Source: Bradyrhizobium sp. Ghvi (GTDB taxonomy: Bacteria > Pseudomonadota > Alphaproteobacteria > Rhizobiales > Xanthobacteraceae). Taken from it: a DNA stretch of 64,000 nt. The DNA is taken from assembly GCF_900115265.1 (NCBI RefSeq), contig NZ_FOVU01000001.1, positions 186,001 to 250,000 of the forward strand, in the 5' to 3' direction. Positions within the stretch are counted from its first letter, which is position 1. Each line of letters opens with the position of its first letter. Position numbers and translations under genes: made by a program. This document shows positions 44,467 to 52,809 of this stretch, in pieces. The notes beneath the pieces were generated by a model that saw only the letters and a list, made by a program, of their open reading frames with translations, was not told where the DNA came from and made no database searches.

Positions 44467-44587
44467 CACCTCTCCCAAGGGGAGAGGTCGGCGCGGAGCG
44501 CCGGGTGAGGGGTTTAGATCTATCGTTGGCCCAAAACCCCTCACCCGGATCGCTAACGCGATCCGACCTCTCCCTATGGGAGAGGTG
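44467..44587. repeat. intergenic palindromic repeat, family B copy 1
   Basis: Begins CACCTCTCCCAAGGGGAGAGG and ends with CCTCTCCC...GGGAGAGGTG. It has internal CCGGGTGAGGGG and its complement CCCCTCACCCGG, and GCTAACGCGATC / GCGCGGAGCGC stem parts. The same element occurs at 58528-58657. It lies inside the transporter gene run, between permease and ATPase genes. Confidence 0.8.
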
Positions 44588-44626
44588 AAGGGCACCACGT
44601 GTCGAGAGCTCATATCCAGATCCCAC

Positions 44627-45319
44627 CTAGCGGATGATGGCGATGCGCGACTGGAGGCGACGAACGCCGTAAGACGCGATACAGGAAATGGTGAAGTAGA
44701 CGACGGCCGCAAACAGATACATCTCGACCAGACGGCCATCGCGCTGTGCGACCTTGCTGGCAGCGCCGAGGAAGTCCGTAATCGACAGCACGTAGACCAG
44801 CGAGGTGTCCTGGAACAGCACGATGGTCTGCGTGATCAGGACCGGCAGCATGTTGCGGAAGGCTTGCGGCAGCACGACGTAGCGCATGGTCTGCGCGTAG
44901 GTCAGACCGAGCGCGCTGGCGGCGGCCGGCTGACCGCGCGAAATCGACTGGATGCCGGCGCGCATGATCTCGGAGAAGTAGGCGGCCTCGAACATGATGA
45001 AGGTGATGAGCGAGGACGCGAACGCGCCGACGCTGATCGGCCGCGCGGCGCCGGTCAGCCACTGTCCGATATAGGGAACCAGGAAGTAGAACCAGAAGAT
45101 CACCAGCACCAGCGGCAGCGAGCGCATGAAGTCGACATAGAGGCCGGCAATTTGCCCAAGCACTTTGAAACCGGAGAGCCGCATCAGGGCGATCGCCGTG
45201 CCGAAGACCAGGCCGCCGAGGGTGGACAGCGCCGTCAGCATCACCGTGAAGCTCATGCCCTCGTAGAACAGATAGGGCAGCGCGCGGATGATGACGTCGA
45301 AGTCGAAATTGCTGAACAT
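44627..45319 (-). CDS. polar amino acid ABC transporter permease (second)
   Basis: A 230-residue HEQRo/His-Glu-Gln-Arg-opine type permease with five or six helices. N-terminal FSNFDFDVIIRALPYLFYEGMSFTVMLTALSTLGGLVFGTAIAL; the EAA loop is AAASALGLTYAQTMRYVVLPQAFRNMLP. It starts four bases after the first permease's stop, so the two are co-translated. It pairs with the 45324 permease as a GltJK-like heterodimer. Confidence 0.95.
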   Translation of the reverse strand: MFSNFDFDVIIRALPYLFYEGMSFTVMLTALSTLGGLVFGTAIALMRLSGFKVLGQIAGLYVDFMRSLPLVLVIFWFYFLVPYIGQWLTGAARPISVGAFASSLITFIMFEAAYFSEIMRAGIQSISRGQPAAASALGLTYAQTMRYVVLPQAFRNMLPVLITQTIVLFQDTSLVYVLSITDFLGAASKVAQRDGRLVEMYLFAAVVYFTISCIASYGVRRLQSRIAIIR

Positions 45320-45323
45320 GGCG

Positions 45324-46055
45324 CTACTTCCCCGTGATGTAGCCGGGGATCGCGACGTAGCGCTCGAGGAAGCGCATCGCGGTCACGACAACGGCGTTGA
45401 CGAGGAGATAGAGCAGTGTCGCGGCGGTGAAGGCCTCGAACACCTGGAACGAGAATTCCTGCATCGAGCGCGCCTCTCCGGTCAGCTCGAGCAAGCCGAT
45501 GGTGATGGCGACCGCGGTGTTCTTGATGGTGTTGAGGAACTCGGAGGTCAGCGGCGGCAGGATGATGCGAAACGCCATCGGCAGCAGCACGTAGCGATAG
45601 CCCTGCACCGTCGTCAGCCCTAACGCGGTCGCCGCCATTCTCTGCCCCCTCGGCAGCGACGTAATTCCCGCCTGCAATTGCACGGCAACGCGGGCCGACA
45701 TGAACAGGCCGATACCGATCGCAGCGGTCCAGAACGGCGCATTCGGCAATTGCTTCAGCCACAGGCCAGCTGATTTCGGCAGCAGTTCCGGGAGCACGAA
45801 GAACCACAGGAACAGCTGCACCAGGAGCGGCATGTTGCGGAAGAATTCGACGTAGGCGAAGCCGAACCAGTTGGCGCCTTTCGACGGCAACGTGCGCATC
45901 ACACCGACGACCGATCCGGTGATCAGAGCGATGATCCAGGCCAGCACTCCGGTTTCGAGGGTCAGCGCCAGGCCCGACAGCAAGAGGTCGAGGTAGGTGC
46001 CGGTCCCCATCGGGTTCGGCTGGAAAAAGATTCCCCAGTTCCAATGGTAGTTCAC
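45324..46055 (-). CDS. polar amino acid ABC transporter permease (first)
   Basis: A 243-residue permease of the same family (GltJ-like), start GTG at 46055 with GGGGGA upstream. It contains SGLALTLETGVLAWIIALITGSVVGVMRT and the EAA loop MAATALGLTTVQGYRYVLLPMAFRIILPPLTSEF. About five hydrophobic helices. It follows the binding-protein gene after 116 bases that contain a strong hairpin, the usual layout that gives less permease than binding protein. Confidence 0.95.
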   Translation of the reverse strand: MNYHWNWGIFFQPNPMGTGTYLDLLLSGLALTLETGVLAWIIALITGSVVGVMRTLPSKGANWFGFAYVEFFRNMPLLVQLFLWFFVLPELLPKSAGLWLKQLPNAPFWTAAIGIGLFMSARVAVQLQAGITSLPRGQRMAATALGLTTVQGYRYVLLPMAFRIILPPLTSEFLNTIKNTAVAITIGLLELTGEARSMQEFSFQVFEAFTAATLLYLLVNAVVVTAMRFLERYVAIPGYITGK

Positions 46056-46106
46056 GTGTCCCCCGCGCGAACGCGCCAGTCAGAGATGTCCCGCCGCTTA
46101 TGCAAA

Positions 46107-46143
46107 TGTCCGGCCACTCTGGTGTCAAGAGTGGCCGGACATG
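46107..46143 (-). other. intercistronic stem-loop after binding-protein gene
   Basis: Perfect 14-base arms ATGTCCGGCCACTC (46107-46120) and GAGTGGCCGGACAT (46130-46143) around a 9-base loop, between the substrate-binding protein stop and the first permease start. No T-run follows on the minus strand. It probably protects or partly terminates the transcript so that the binding protein is made in excess. Confidence 0.75.
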
Positions 46144-46171
46144 ATCCCGATCGAAAGATCGAGGTTTTATC

Positions 46172-47083
46172 TTACTTGTAGTCGTCCGGGTTCGGCGAGT
46201 CCGAAGGCTTGGCGAACTCGTGCTTCAGCTCTTCCGACATCGGCGTGTTGAGGTTGAGGCCCTTCGGCGGGATCTTCTGCATGAACCACTTGTCGTAGAT
46301 CTTCTCGCCTTCACCGGAGGTGTAGAGCGCGGCGGTTGCAGCATCGACCACCTTCTTGAAGGCGACGTCGTCCTTGCGCAGCATGATGCCGTAGGGCTCC
46401 GGCTTGGAGAACGCGTCCTTGGAGATGACGTAATCAGACGGATTCTTTGAGCCGGCGACGAGGCTGGCGAGCAGGATGTCGTCCATCACGAAGGCGACGG
46501 CGCGGTCGGTCTCGACCATCAGGAAGGCTTCGGCGTGATCCTTGGCCGGGATGATGTTGGCGCCAAGCTTCTTCTCGACGTTGGCTTCGGTGAGCTGCTT
46601 GATGTTGGTGGTGCCGGCAGTGGAGACCACCGTCTTGCCCTTGAGGTCGTCGATCGACTTCAACCCGCTCGACTTCTTGAAGACGTAGCGGCTGGCGGTC
46701 AGGAAGTGGGTATTGGTGAACCACACCTGCTTCTGACGCTCGGCATTGTTGGTGGTCGAGCCGCATTCGAGGTCGATGGTGCCATTGGCCATCAGCGGGA
46801 TACGGGTCGCGGAGGTGACGGGATTGAGCTTCACCTCGAGCTTGTCGAGCTTGAGCTCCTTCTTCACGGCGTCGACGATCTTGTAGCAGATGTCCATCGC
46901 GAACCCGACGGGCTTCTGGTTGTCGTCGAGATAGGAGAACGGGATCGAGGAGTCGCGGAAGCCCAAGGTGATGGCGCCGGTGTCCTTGATGTTCTTCAGC
47001 GTGCCGGTCAGCTCCTCGGCCCCAGCCTGGCTGACAGCGAAGGTCGCGGCGAGCGCGAGCCCGATGCTACGGAGGTATTTCAC
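46172..47083 (-). CDS. amino acid ABC transporter periplasmic binding protein (GltI-like)
   Basis: A 303-residue solute-binding protein of family 3. Signal peptide MKYLRSIGLALAATFAVSQA, mature start AEELTGTL. The ligand-binding start IKDTGAITLGFRDSSIPFSYLDDNQKPVGFAMDIC is typical of glutamate/aspartate binding proteins, as is SGLKSIDDLKGKTVVSTAGTTN and AFVMDDILLASLVAG. Start is GTG 47083 after AAAGGGGAC. First gene of the transporter run; an M20 peptidase gene lies 90 bases upstream on the same strand. Confidence 0.95.
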   Translation of the reverse strand: MKYLRSIGLALAATFAVSQAGAEELTGTLKNIKDTGAITLGFRDSSIPFSYLDDNQKPVGFAMDICYKIVDAVKKELKLDKLEVKLNPVTSATRIPLMANGTIDLECGSTTNNAERQKQVWFTNTHFLTASRYVFKKSSGLKSIDDLKGKTVVSTAGTTNIKQLTEANVEKKLGANIIPAKDHAEAFLMVETDRAVAFVMDDILLASLVAGSKNPSDYVISKDAFSKPEPYGIMLRKDDVAFKKVVDAATAALYTSGEGEKIYDKWFMQKIPPKGLNLNTPMSEELKHEFAKPSDSPNPDDYK

Positions 47084-47173
47084 TTTTTGTCCCCTTTCAG
47101 GATGATGCGGCCGGATGCAAGCACAAATCGGCCCGGATTAGAATGTGACTTTCGGCTGGATCGAAGGCTCAGG

Positions 47174-48568
47174 TTAACGGGCCGAGGTCAGTGGCTTCTG
47201 CAATTCCCCGAGATCCCAGAACAGCCCCGCCATGACGGTCAAGGCCTCTTCGGTCAATGGCAGCAGGATGTGCTCATTGGGCGCATGCTGCGAGCAGCCG
47301 GGATAGGAGTGCGGGACCCAGAGCGTCGGCAGGCCGAGAATCTCGGAAAACACGTCATTCGGCAGCGAGCCGCCGAAATTTGGCAGCACGGCCGGCGCCT
47401 TGCCGGTGGTTTCCCGCACTGAATCGGCCGCCCATTTGATCCAGGGGCTGTCGAAATCGGTACGCGAGGCGGCAAAGCTCTGGGCTGCCCGCACCTCGAC
47501 CATCGGAAAGCCTTTCGCAACCAGATGGGCCCTGATCGCGTCGATCAGGCCATCGACCTTGGTGCCGACCACGAAACGCAGTTGCAGCACGGCGTTGGCG
47601 TGGCCCGGAATGGCATTGGCGGGCTTTTCGATATTGCCCGACGACATCGCCAGGACTTCCAGCGTGTTCCAGGCATAGAGCCGCTCGGCCGGCGACAGAC
47701 CGTCCTCGCCCCAAACCTCGGCCAGCGCGGGCTCGTCCGCACTCGGGACCACCTGCACGTCGGCGAGATAGCTGCGGATCTGGTTGGTGAGCCGCGGCGG
47801 CTTCAGCGCCTCGAGCTGAAGCCGGCCATGCCCGTCGACCAGCGTTGAGATCGCATTGACCAGGATGGTCGCGGGGTTGGCGAGCACGCCGCCCCAATTG
47901 CCGGAATGGTGTCCGCCGTCGCGCAGATTCACATCGAGATGAATGCGGATGCCGCCACGGCAGCCCAGGAACAAGGTCGGCCGATCCGCCGACAGCCGCG
48001 GCCCGTCGGAAGCCATGAACAGGTCAGCCTTGAGCGCGTCACGGTTGAGGTCGCAGACCTTGCCGAGGTCAGGCGAGCCGATCTCCTCGCCCATCTCGAC
48101 GATGAACTTGGCGTTGAAGCCGAGCTTGCCGCCGCGGGTTTCGCGCACGGCCCGGAGCGCGGCCATGTTGACGCTGTGCTGGCCCTTGTTGTCGGCGGTG
48201 CCGCGACCATAGAGGCGAATGCCCGCCGCCGTCGTGCGCCAGGGATCGCGGCCGTCGCGCCACTCTCCTTCCATGCCGTCGACGACATCGCCATGGCCGT
48301 AAATCAAGACGGTCGGAGCCGAGACGCTCTCGTGATGTTCGGCGAACAGGAACGGCGCCTTGCCGCTGGGGGATTCGACCAGCCGGCTCGTGAAGTCGAG
48401 CGCCGCGAAGGAGGGCATCATCTCCTGTTCCAGATAGGCCCGCAGCTCGGCGCCGCGCGCCGGATTCTGGCTCTCGGTCTTGTAGGCGACGCGGCGGTCG
48501 AGTTCAGCGAGGAAGGCGCCGGATTTGAAGTCGTCCCGGGCGCGGGCGATGGCGTCGGCTCTGGTCAT
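47174..48568 (-). CDS. M20-family metallopeptidase/amidohydrolase
   Basis: A 464-residue zinc peptidase of family M20 (dipeptidase/DapE/carnosinase-like). Metal-binding residues are in LIYGHGDVVDG (His-x-Asp), GRGTADNKGQHSVN (Asp), and VEMGEEIGSPD (catalytic and metal Glu), with a final zinc His in LWVPHSYPGCSQHAPNEHI. The dimerisation lid domain is the middle 120 residues. ATG 48568 is chosen over TTG 48583. It precedes the amino acid transporter genes and could release amino acids from dipeptides or N-acyl forms for that uptake or for the downstream D-aminotransferase. Confidence 0.9.
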   Translation of the reverse strand: MTRADAIARARDDFKSGAFLAELDRRVAYKTESQNPARGAELRAYLEQEMMPSFAALDFTSRLVESPSGKAPFLFAEHHESVSAPTVLIYGHGDVVDGMEGEWRDGRDPWRTTAAGIRLYGRGTADNKGQHSVNMAALRAVRETRGGKLGFNAKFIVEMGEEIGSPDLGKVCDLNRDALKADLFMASDGPRLSADRPTLFLGCRGGIRIHLDVNLRDGGHHSGNWGGVLANPATILVNAISTLVDGHGRLQLEALKPPRLTNQIRSYLADVQVVPSADEPALAEVWGEDGLSPAERLYAWNTLEVLAMSSGNIEKPANAIPGHANAVLQLRFVVGTKVDGLIDAIRAHLVAKGFPMVEVRAAQSFAASRTDFDSPWIKWAADSVRETTGKAPAVLPNFGGSLPNDVFSEILGLPTLWVPHSYPGCSQHAPNEHILLPLTEEALTVMAGLFWDLGELQKPLTSAR

Positions 48569-48600
48569 TGCTTTCGTTTTCAAGGTTTCAAGATCGGAGA

Positions 48601-48616
48601 GCGTAGCTGGCTACGC
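48601..48616. promoter_or_regulatory. hairpin dyad in divergent promoter region
   Basis: GCGTAGC-TG-GCTACGC perfect inverted repeat 33 bases upstream of the M20 gene start. Confidence 0.35.
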
Positions 48617-48679
48617 CGATCCTCGAAAGTGGCGGGGCTTGGATCGTTCTTGGGATTTCGTAATTGCTCTCTTGAGATC

Positions 48680-48721
48680 GACTTGCCAAGGGCAGGAGAC
48701 CGCTGATTTTGACTTGCCAAG
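48680..48721. promoter_or_regulatory. direct repeat GACTTGCCAAG x2
   Basis: Identical 11-base copies at 48680-48690 and 48711-48721, 31 bases apart start to start (about three helical turns), in the divergent region between the M20 peptidase and flavin monooxygenase genes. Confidence 0.45.
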
Positions 48722-48838
48722 CGTCAGCCTTTCTCCTTTGGCCCTTGCTATGGGCCAGTTATATGCAAGAACGTCGCCAAGTTGGGGCGCACGTCTATCA
48801 TTCGAAGAGCGCTCGGTACAGGGCGCCAGGGGACCAGC

Positions 48839-50218
48839 ATGGCCAAACAGATCAGGCTCAACGCATTTGCGATGAACTGCGTCGCACACCAGTCACCGGG
48901 CTTGTGGACCCATCCGCGCGATCGCACTGCCGAATATAACCGCCTGCCCTACTGGATCGATCTCGCCAAGACGCTGGAACGCGGCCGTTTTGACGGACTG
49001 TTCCTGGCCGACGTGCTCGGGGTCTACGACGTCTATGGCAACAGCCCTGACGCAGCCTTGCGCAATGCAGCACAGACGCCGTCGAACGAGCCGCTCCTAT
49101 TGCTCTCGGCGATGGCCGCGGTGACGAAAAATCTCGGCTTCGGCGTCACCAGCAACCTCTCGTTCGAACCGCCCTACCCGTTCGCACGGCGAATGTCGAC
49201 GCTCGATCATCTCACCGAGGGACGGATCGGCTGGAACGTCGTCACCGGTTATCTCGACAGCGCCGCGCGCGGTGCGGGCAAGGACAAACAGATCGGACAC
49301 GACGACCGCTACGACATCGCCGATGAATATATGGAGGTGGTCTACAAGCTCTGGGAGGGAAGCTGGGAGGACGACGCCGTGCTGCGCGATCGCAAGCGCG
49401 GCATCTTCACCGACCCCAGCAAGGTTCATCGCATCAATCATGAGAGCGCGAACTACCGCATCAACAACACCATTCATCTCAGCGAGCCGTCGCCGCAGCG
49501 CACGCCCGTGCTGTACCAGGCCGGCACCTCGCCGCGCGGCCGGCAGTTCGCCGCAAAGCACGCCGAATGCGTGTTCATGTCGGGACCATCGGCCAAGATC
49601 ATCGCGCCGCGCGTCGCCGCGATCCGCCAGGAGGCCGCCGCCCTCGGCCGCAACCCGGCCGAGATCCTGATGTTCAACATGATGACGATTATCCTCGGCA
49701 ACACCGAAGCTGAAGCGGCGGCGAAATATGCCGACTACCGCTCGCACATCAATCCGGAAGGCGCGCTCGCCTTGATGTCGGGATGGACGGGCATCGATTT
49801 CTCCGGCTACGAGCTCGACCAGCAGGTCCGCCACGTCCAGAACGATGCGGGCCGCAGCGCACTCGACAACGTCACCCGCGGTGATCCCGATCGGGTCTGG
49901 ACCGTGCGCGACGTCATCGAACATGTCGGCATCGGCGGCGCCGGCCCTGTCGTGGCCGGCACGCCTGAAAGCGTCGCGGACAAGATCGAGGATTGGTTCG
50001 AGAAGACCGATGTCGACGGCCTCAACGTCGCGTTTGCGATCTCGCCCGGCGATTTTGAGGATATTGCCGACATGCTGGTGCCGGAGCTGACCAAGCGCGG
50101 ACGGTACAAGAGCGAATATGCGAACGGCACGCTGCGCGAGAAGCTGTTCGGCGACGGACGCGCGAGGCTCGATGCGCCGCATCCGGCGGCGGGGTATCGG
50201 GTGGGACGGAAGGGATAG
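48839..50218 (+). CDS. NtaA/SnaA/DszA-type flavin-dependent monooxygenase
   Basis: A 459-residue class C FMNH2-dependent monooxygenase. Family motifs: NAFAMNCVAHQSPGLWTHPRD, RGRFDGLFLADVLGVYDVYG, TSNLSFEPPYPFARRMSTLDHLTEGRIGWNVVTGYLDSAARG, and PVLYQAGTSPRGRQFAAKHAECVF. It is longer at the N-terminus and different in sequence from the paralogue at 29739, so the two act on different substrates. ATG 48839 follows AGGGGA. It is monocistronic, convergent with the ThDP enzyme gene. Confidence 0.9.
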   Translation: MAKQIRLNAFAMNCVAHQSPGLWTHPRDRTAEYNRLPYWIDLAKTLERGRFDGLFLADVLGVYDVYGNSPDAALRNAAQTPSNEPLLLLSAMAAVTKNLGFGVTSNLSFEPPYPFARRMSTLDHLTEGRIGWNVVTGYLDSAARGAGKDKQIGHDDRYDIADEYMEVVYKLWEGSWEDDAVLRDRKRGIFTDPSKVHRINHESANYRINNTIHLSEPSPQRTPVLYQAGTSPRGRQFAAKHAECVFMSGPSAKIIAPRVAAIRQEAAALGRNPAEILMFNMMTIILGNTEAEAAAKYADYRSHINPEGALALMSGWTGIDFSGYELDQQVRHVQNDAGRSALDNVTRGDPDRVWTVRDVIEHVGIGGAGPVVAGTPESVADKIEDWFEKTDVDGLNVAFAISPGDFEDIADMLVPELTKRGRYKSEYANGTLREKLFGDGRARLDAPHPAAGYRVGRKG

Positions 50219-50244
50219 AAGGAAGGTCGCGCCACATACTCGCT

Positions 50245-50357
50245 GTCATGCCCCGGCTTGACCCGGCTTGACCGGGGCATCCGGTACGCCGCGGCTTCGC
50301 AGTAGATAACAGCTGCCTCTGGAATACTGGATCGCCCGGTCGAAGCCGGGCGATGAC
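50245..50357. repeat. intergenic palindromic repeat, family A copy 3
   Basis: Arms GTCATGCCCCGGCTTGACCC and GGTCGAAGCCGGGCGATGAC with a partial internal duplication (CGGCTTGACC twice) and a long loop containing CTCTGGAATACTGGATCG. It lies between convergent genes. Confidence 0.75.
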
Positions 50358-50385
50358 ACTGAATATGTGGAGGTTCGGTCGCGTC

Positions 50386-52047
50386 TCAAACCCTCCCGTC
50401 CACCATCACCTCGATCAGCTTCGTGCCCGGCCGATTGAAGGCCGACGTCAGCGTCGCCTTCAGCTCGCGCGGATCGCTGATCTTGATCGCCTCACATCCC
50501 AGCGCCTTCGCAACGCCGGCAAAATCCACCGGCGGATCGACGAAATCCATGCCGACATAATTGTCGTCGCCATGGAAGGCGAGCAGCCGCTGCTTGATGA
50601 TGCGGTAGCCGCCGTTGTTGGCGATGACGACGTTGAGCGGCAGCTTGTGATGCGCAGCCGTCCACAGCGACTGGATCGAATACATCGCGCTGCCATCACC
50701 TGAGAAGCAGACGACGGGCCGATCCGGATTGGCAATGCTGGCACCAACGGACGCGGGCAAGCCCCAGCCGATGCCGCCGGAGGCAAGGCCGTGATAGCCG
50801 TAGCGGTCGCGATGCGGACGCAGCGCCGTGACCTGGCGACTGGAGGTGAGGCCTTCATCGACCAGGATCGCATGATCGGGCATGGCCCCGACCATTTGCA
50901 GGACCAAATAATCCGGATCGACCGGCGTGCGGCCCGCGCTCTTGCCGATCTGCTCGACCAACGCGATGCGACGCGCGGTCCAGTTCTTCGGCGCCAGCTC
51001 GGCAAGACGCTGCCTCGCCCGATCGGTGAGTGTCGGGCCGCCCATCTCCTTGAGCACCGGAATTAGCGCACGCAGCGTTTCCTTCACGTCGGCCTTGAGC
51101 GCGATCTCGGCGCCGTAGTTCTTGGCGATCTCCCAATCGACGAGACCGATTTGCACGATGCCGAGTCCGTCAGGCAGCGCATCGACCTCGCTATGGACCG
51201 ACATCCGCAGGGGATCGCCGCCCAGCGCAATCAGGAGGTCGTAAGGCGCGAGGGTGTCGCGCGCGACCTTCTGCACGCGCGCGAGCGAGCCCATGAAGCA
51301 CGGATTTTCCGATAAAAAGTGCGCGCCATAGGGCGTCGAGGATTGGTAGGCGGCGGCACCGAGCAATTCTGCGAGTATGGCCGCCTCCTTCAGCGCGTCG
51401 CTCTTGACCACCTCGTCCATGGTGACGATGACGGGCCGTTCGGCCTTGAGCAGACGCGCGGCGAACGCCCTGAGCGCCTCATCCGACGGCCTTGCGCGCG
51501 CATCGATGCGGGTGGAGCGGCCGAGATCGATGCCGGCTTCGCTGTTGAGGATGTCACCCGGCAGCGAGATGAACACCGGCCCGGTCGGCGGCGTGGTCGC
51601 GACCTTGGCAGCGCGGCGGACGATACGCGGCAAATCCTCCAGCCGCGTGACTTCGACTGCCCATTTCACCAGCGGCTCGGCCATGCGCACCAAGGGGCCA
51701 TAGAGCACCGGCTCCATCAACCCATGACCCTGCTCTTGCTGGCCAGCGGTGAGAATCATCGGCGTGCCCGTGAACCGGGCGTTGTAGAGCGAGCCCATCG
51801 CGTTGCCGAGGCCGGGGGCGACATGGACGTTGCAGGCGACGAGCTTTCCAGAGGCGCGGCTGTAACCGTCGGCGATGGCCACCACCAGGCTCTCCTGCAT
51901 CGCCATCACATAGGTCAGATCAGGATGGTCCTTCAGCGCATGCATGATCGGCAGCTCGGTGGTGCCGGGATTGCCGAACAGATGCGTGATGCCCTCGTCC
52001 TTGAGCAGCGCAAGAAAGGCGGAGCGGCCGGTGATCTTGTTCTTCAT
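50386..52047 (-). CDS. thiamine-diphosphate enzyme (benzoylformate decarboxylase / acetolactate synthase family)
   Basis: A 553-residue ThDP enzyme. N-terminal pyrimidine domain has the activating Glu E52 in YVMAMQESLVVAIADGYSRASGK. The central domain is FAD-like but not required. The PP domain has GDGSAMYSIQSLWTAAHHKLPLNVVIANNGGYRI (from about residue 449), the ThDP-Mg motif. GNPGTTELPIMHAL and EEF-type features fit decarboxylases acting on aromatic or hydroxy 2-oxo acids more than biosynthetic acetolactate synthase, and no small subunit is present. ATG 52047 with GGAGG upstream is chosen over far upstream open codons. Substrate uncertain. Confidence 0.87.
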   Translation of the reverse strand: MKNKITGRSAFLALLKDEGITHLFGNPGTTELPIMHALKDHPDLTYVMAMQESLVVAIADGYSRASGKLVACNVHVAPGLGNAMGSLYNARFTGTPMILTAGQQEQGHGLMEPVLYGPLVRMAEPLVKWAVEVTRLEDLPRIVRRAAKVATTPPTGPVFISLPGDILNSEAGIDLGRSTRIDARARPSDEALRAFAARLLKAERPVIVTMDEVVKSDALKEAAILAELLGAAAYQSSTPYGAHFLSENPCFMGSLARVQKVARDTLAPYDLLIALGGDPLRMSVHSEVDALPDGLGIVQIGLVDWEIAKNYGAEIALKADVKETLRALIPVLKEMGGPTLTDRARQRLAELAPKNWTARRIALVEQIGKSAGRTPVDPDYLVLQMVGAMPDHAILVDEGLTSSRQVTALRPHRDRYGYHGLASGGIGWGLPASVGASIANPDRPVVCFSGDGSAMYSIQSLWTAAHHKLPLNVVIANNGGYRIIKQRLLAFHGDDNYVGMDFVDPPVDFAGVAKALGCEAIKISDPRELKATLTSAFNRPGTKLIEVMVDGRV

Positions 52048-52154
52048 GTTTCCTCCAGGGGCGCGGACGTTGCCGCAAGGACGGCACATGATGGCCGGAA
52101 TTTTGGGAAGCGCGCAAGGAAGCCCGGTCATGGCTGCGTTGCGCGGGGGCGGCG

Positions 52155-52658
52155 CTACGTCTCCTCCCGCCCCAGCTCGAACGGGTCCTCGCCGCCCGCA
52201 CGCTTCTTCTTTGTCGAGCGCTGCCAGACCACGCCGGGAAAACCCTTCAGCGGCACCAGGGGCTCGCCGGTATAGGCCCATTCCTGGAGCTCCTCGATCG
52301 CGATGTGATAGAGCGGCTGGCGGCCGGTACGCTCCTTGAAGAGCGCGCGGGGGATGTTGACCATGTGGGGCCCGCGTGGCCGCTCATAGGCGATCGGCGT
52401 GCCGCAATGCGAGCAGAAGCTGCGCGCCGTCTTGGTCGCCTTGTCCTCGTAGCGGGTCAGCGCGGTCTTGCCCGAAATGATGCGAAAGCGCTTCTTCCAG
52501 CTGCCGACATAGGTCGCGTAAGCCGCGCCATGGGCACGGCGGCTGGCGGCGGAATGATCGTGCCAGGCCCAGCGGGCGGGAACGTCGATCTCGAAGGTGA
52601 CCTTGCCGCAGAGGCATTGGCCGGTGGCGATCCCTGCGGCGGCTGCGGATTTGGCCAT
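52155..52658 (-). CDS. GFA-like protein lacking part of the zinc site
   Basis: A 167-residue protein of the glutathione-dependent formaldehyde-activating (GFA/CENP-V) fold. The first zinc pair CLCGKV (C15, C17) and last pair FCSHCGTP (C82, C85) are present. The middle motif, normally C-H-C-x2-C-R, reads HDHSAASRRAHG (33-44), replacing its cysteines with His/Ser. The structural zinc probably remains while the second site is lost or altered. A Lys/Arg/Glu-rich tail follows. Good GGAGAG start site. 107 bases downstream of the ThDP gene's start region on the same strand. Confidence 0.83.
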   Translation of the reverse strand: MAKSAAAAGIATGQCLCGKVTFEIDVPARWAWHDHSAASRRAHGAAYATYVGSWKKRFRIISGKTALTRYEDKATKTARSFCSHCGTPIAYERPRGPHMVNIPRALFKERTGRQPLYHIAIEELQEWAYTGEPLVPLKGFPGVVWQRSTKKKRAGGEDPFELGREET

Positions 52659-52696
52659 AAAGTTCTCTCCGTCGTCATTGCGAGCGCAGCAAGCTC

Positions 52697-52801
52697 GTCA
52701 TTCCGGGGCGATGCGAAGCATCGAGCCCGGAATCCATCCCACCTCCAGGTATGCGGCTAGATGGATTCCGGGCTCGCGACTTCGTCGCGCCCCGGAATGA
52801 C
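52697..52801. repeat. intergenic palindromic repeat, family A copy 4
   Basis: GTCATTCCGGGGCGATGCGA on the left and GTCGCGCCCCGGAATGAC on the right, with the inner pair CCCGGAATCCATC / GATGGATTCCGGG. The best-preserved copy in the window. Confidence 0.85.
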
Positions 52802-52809
52802 GGAGAGAG

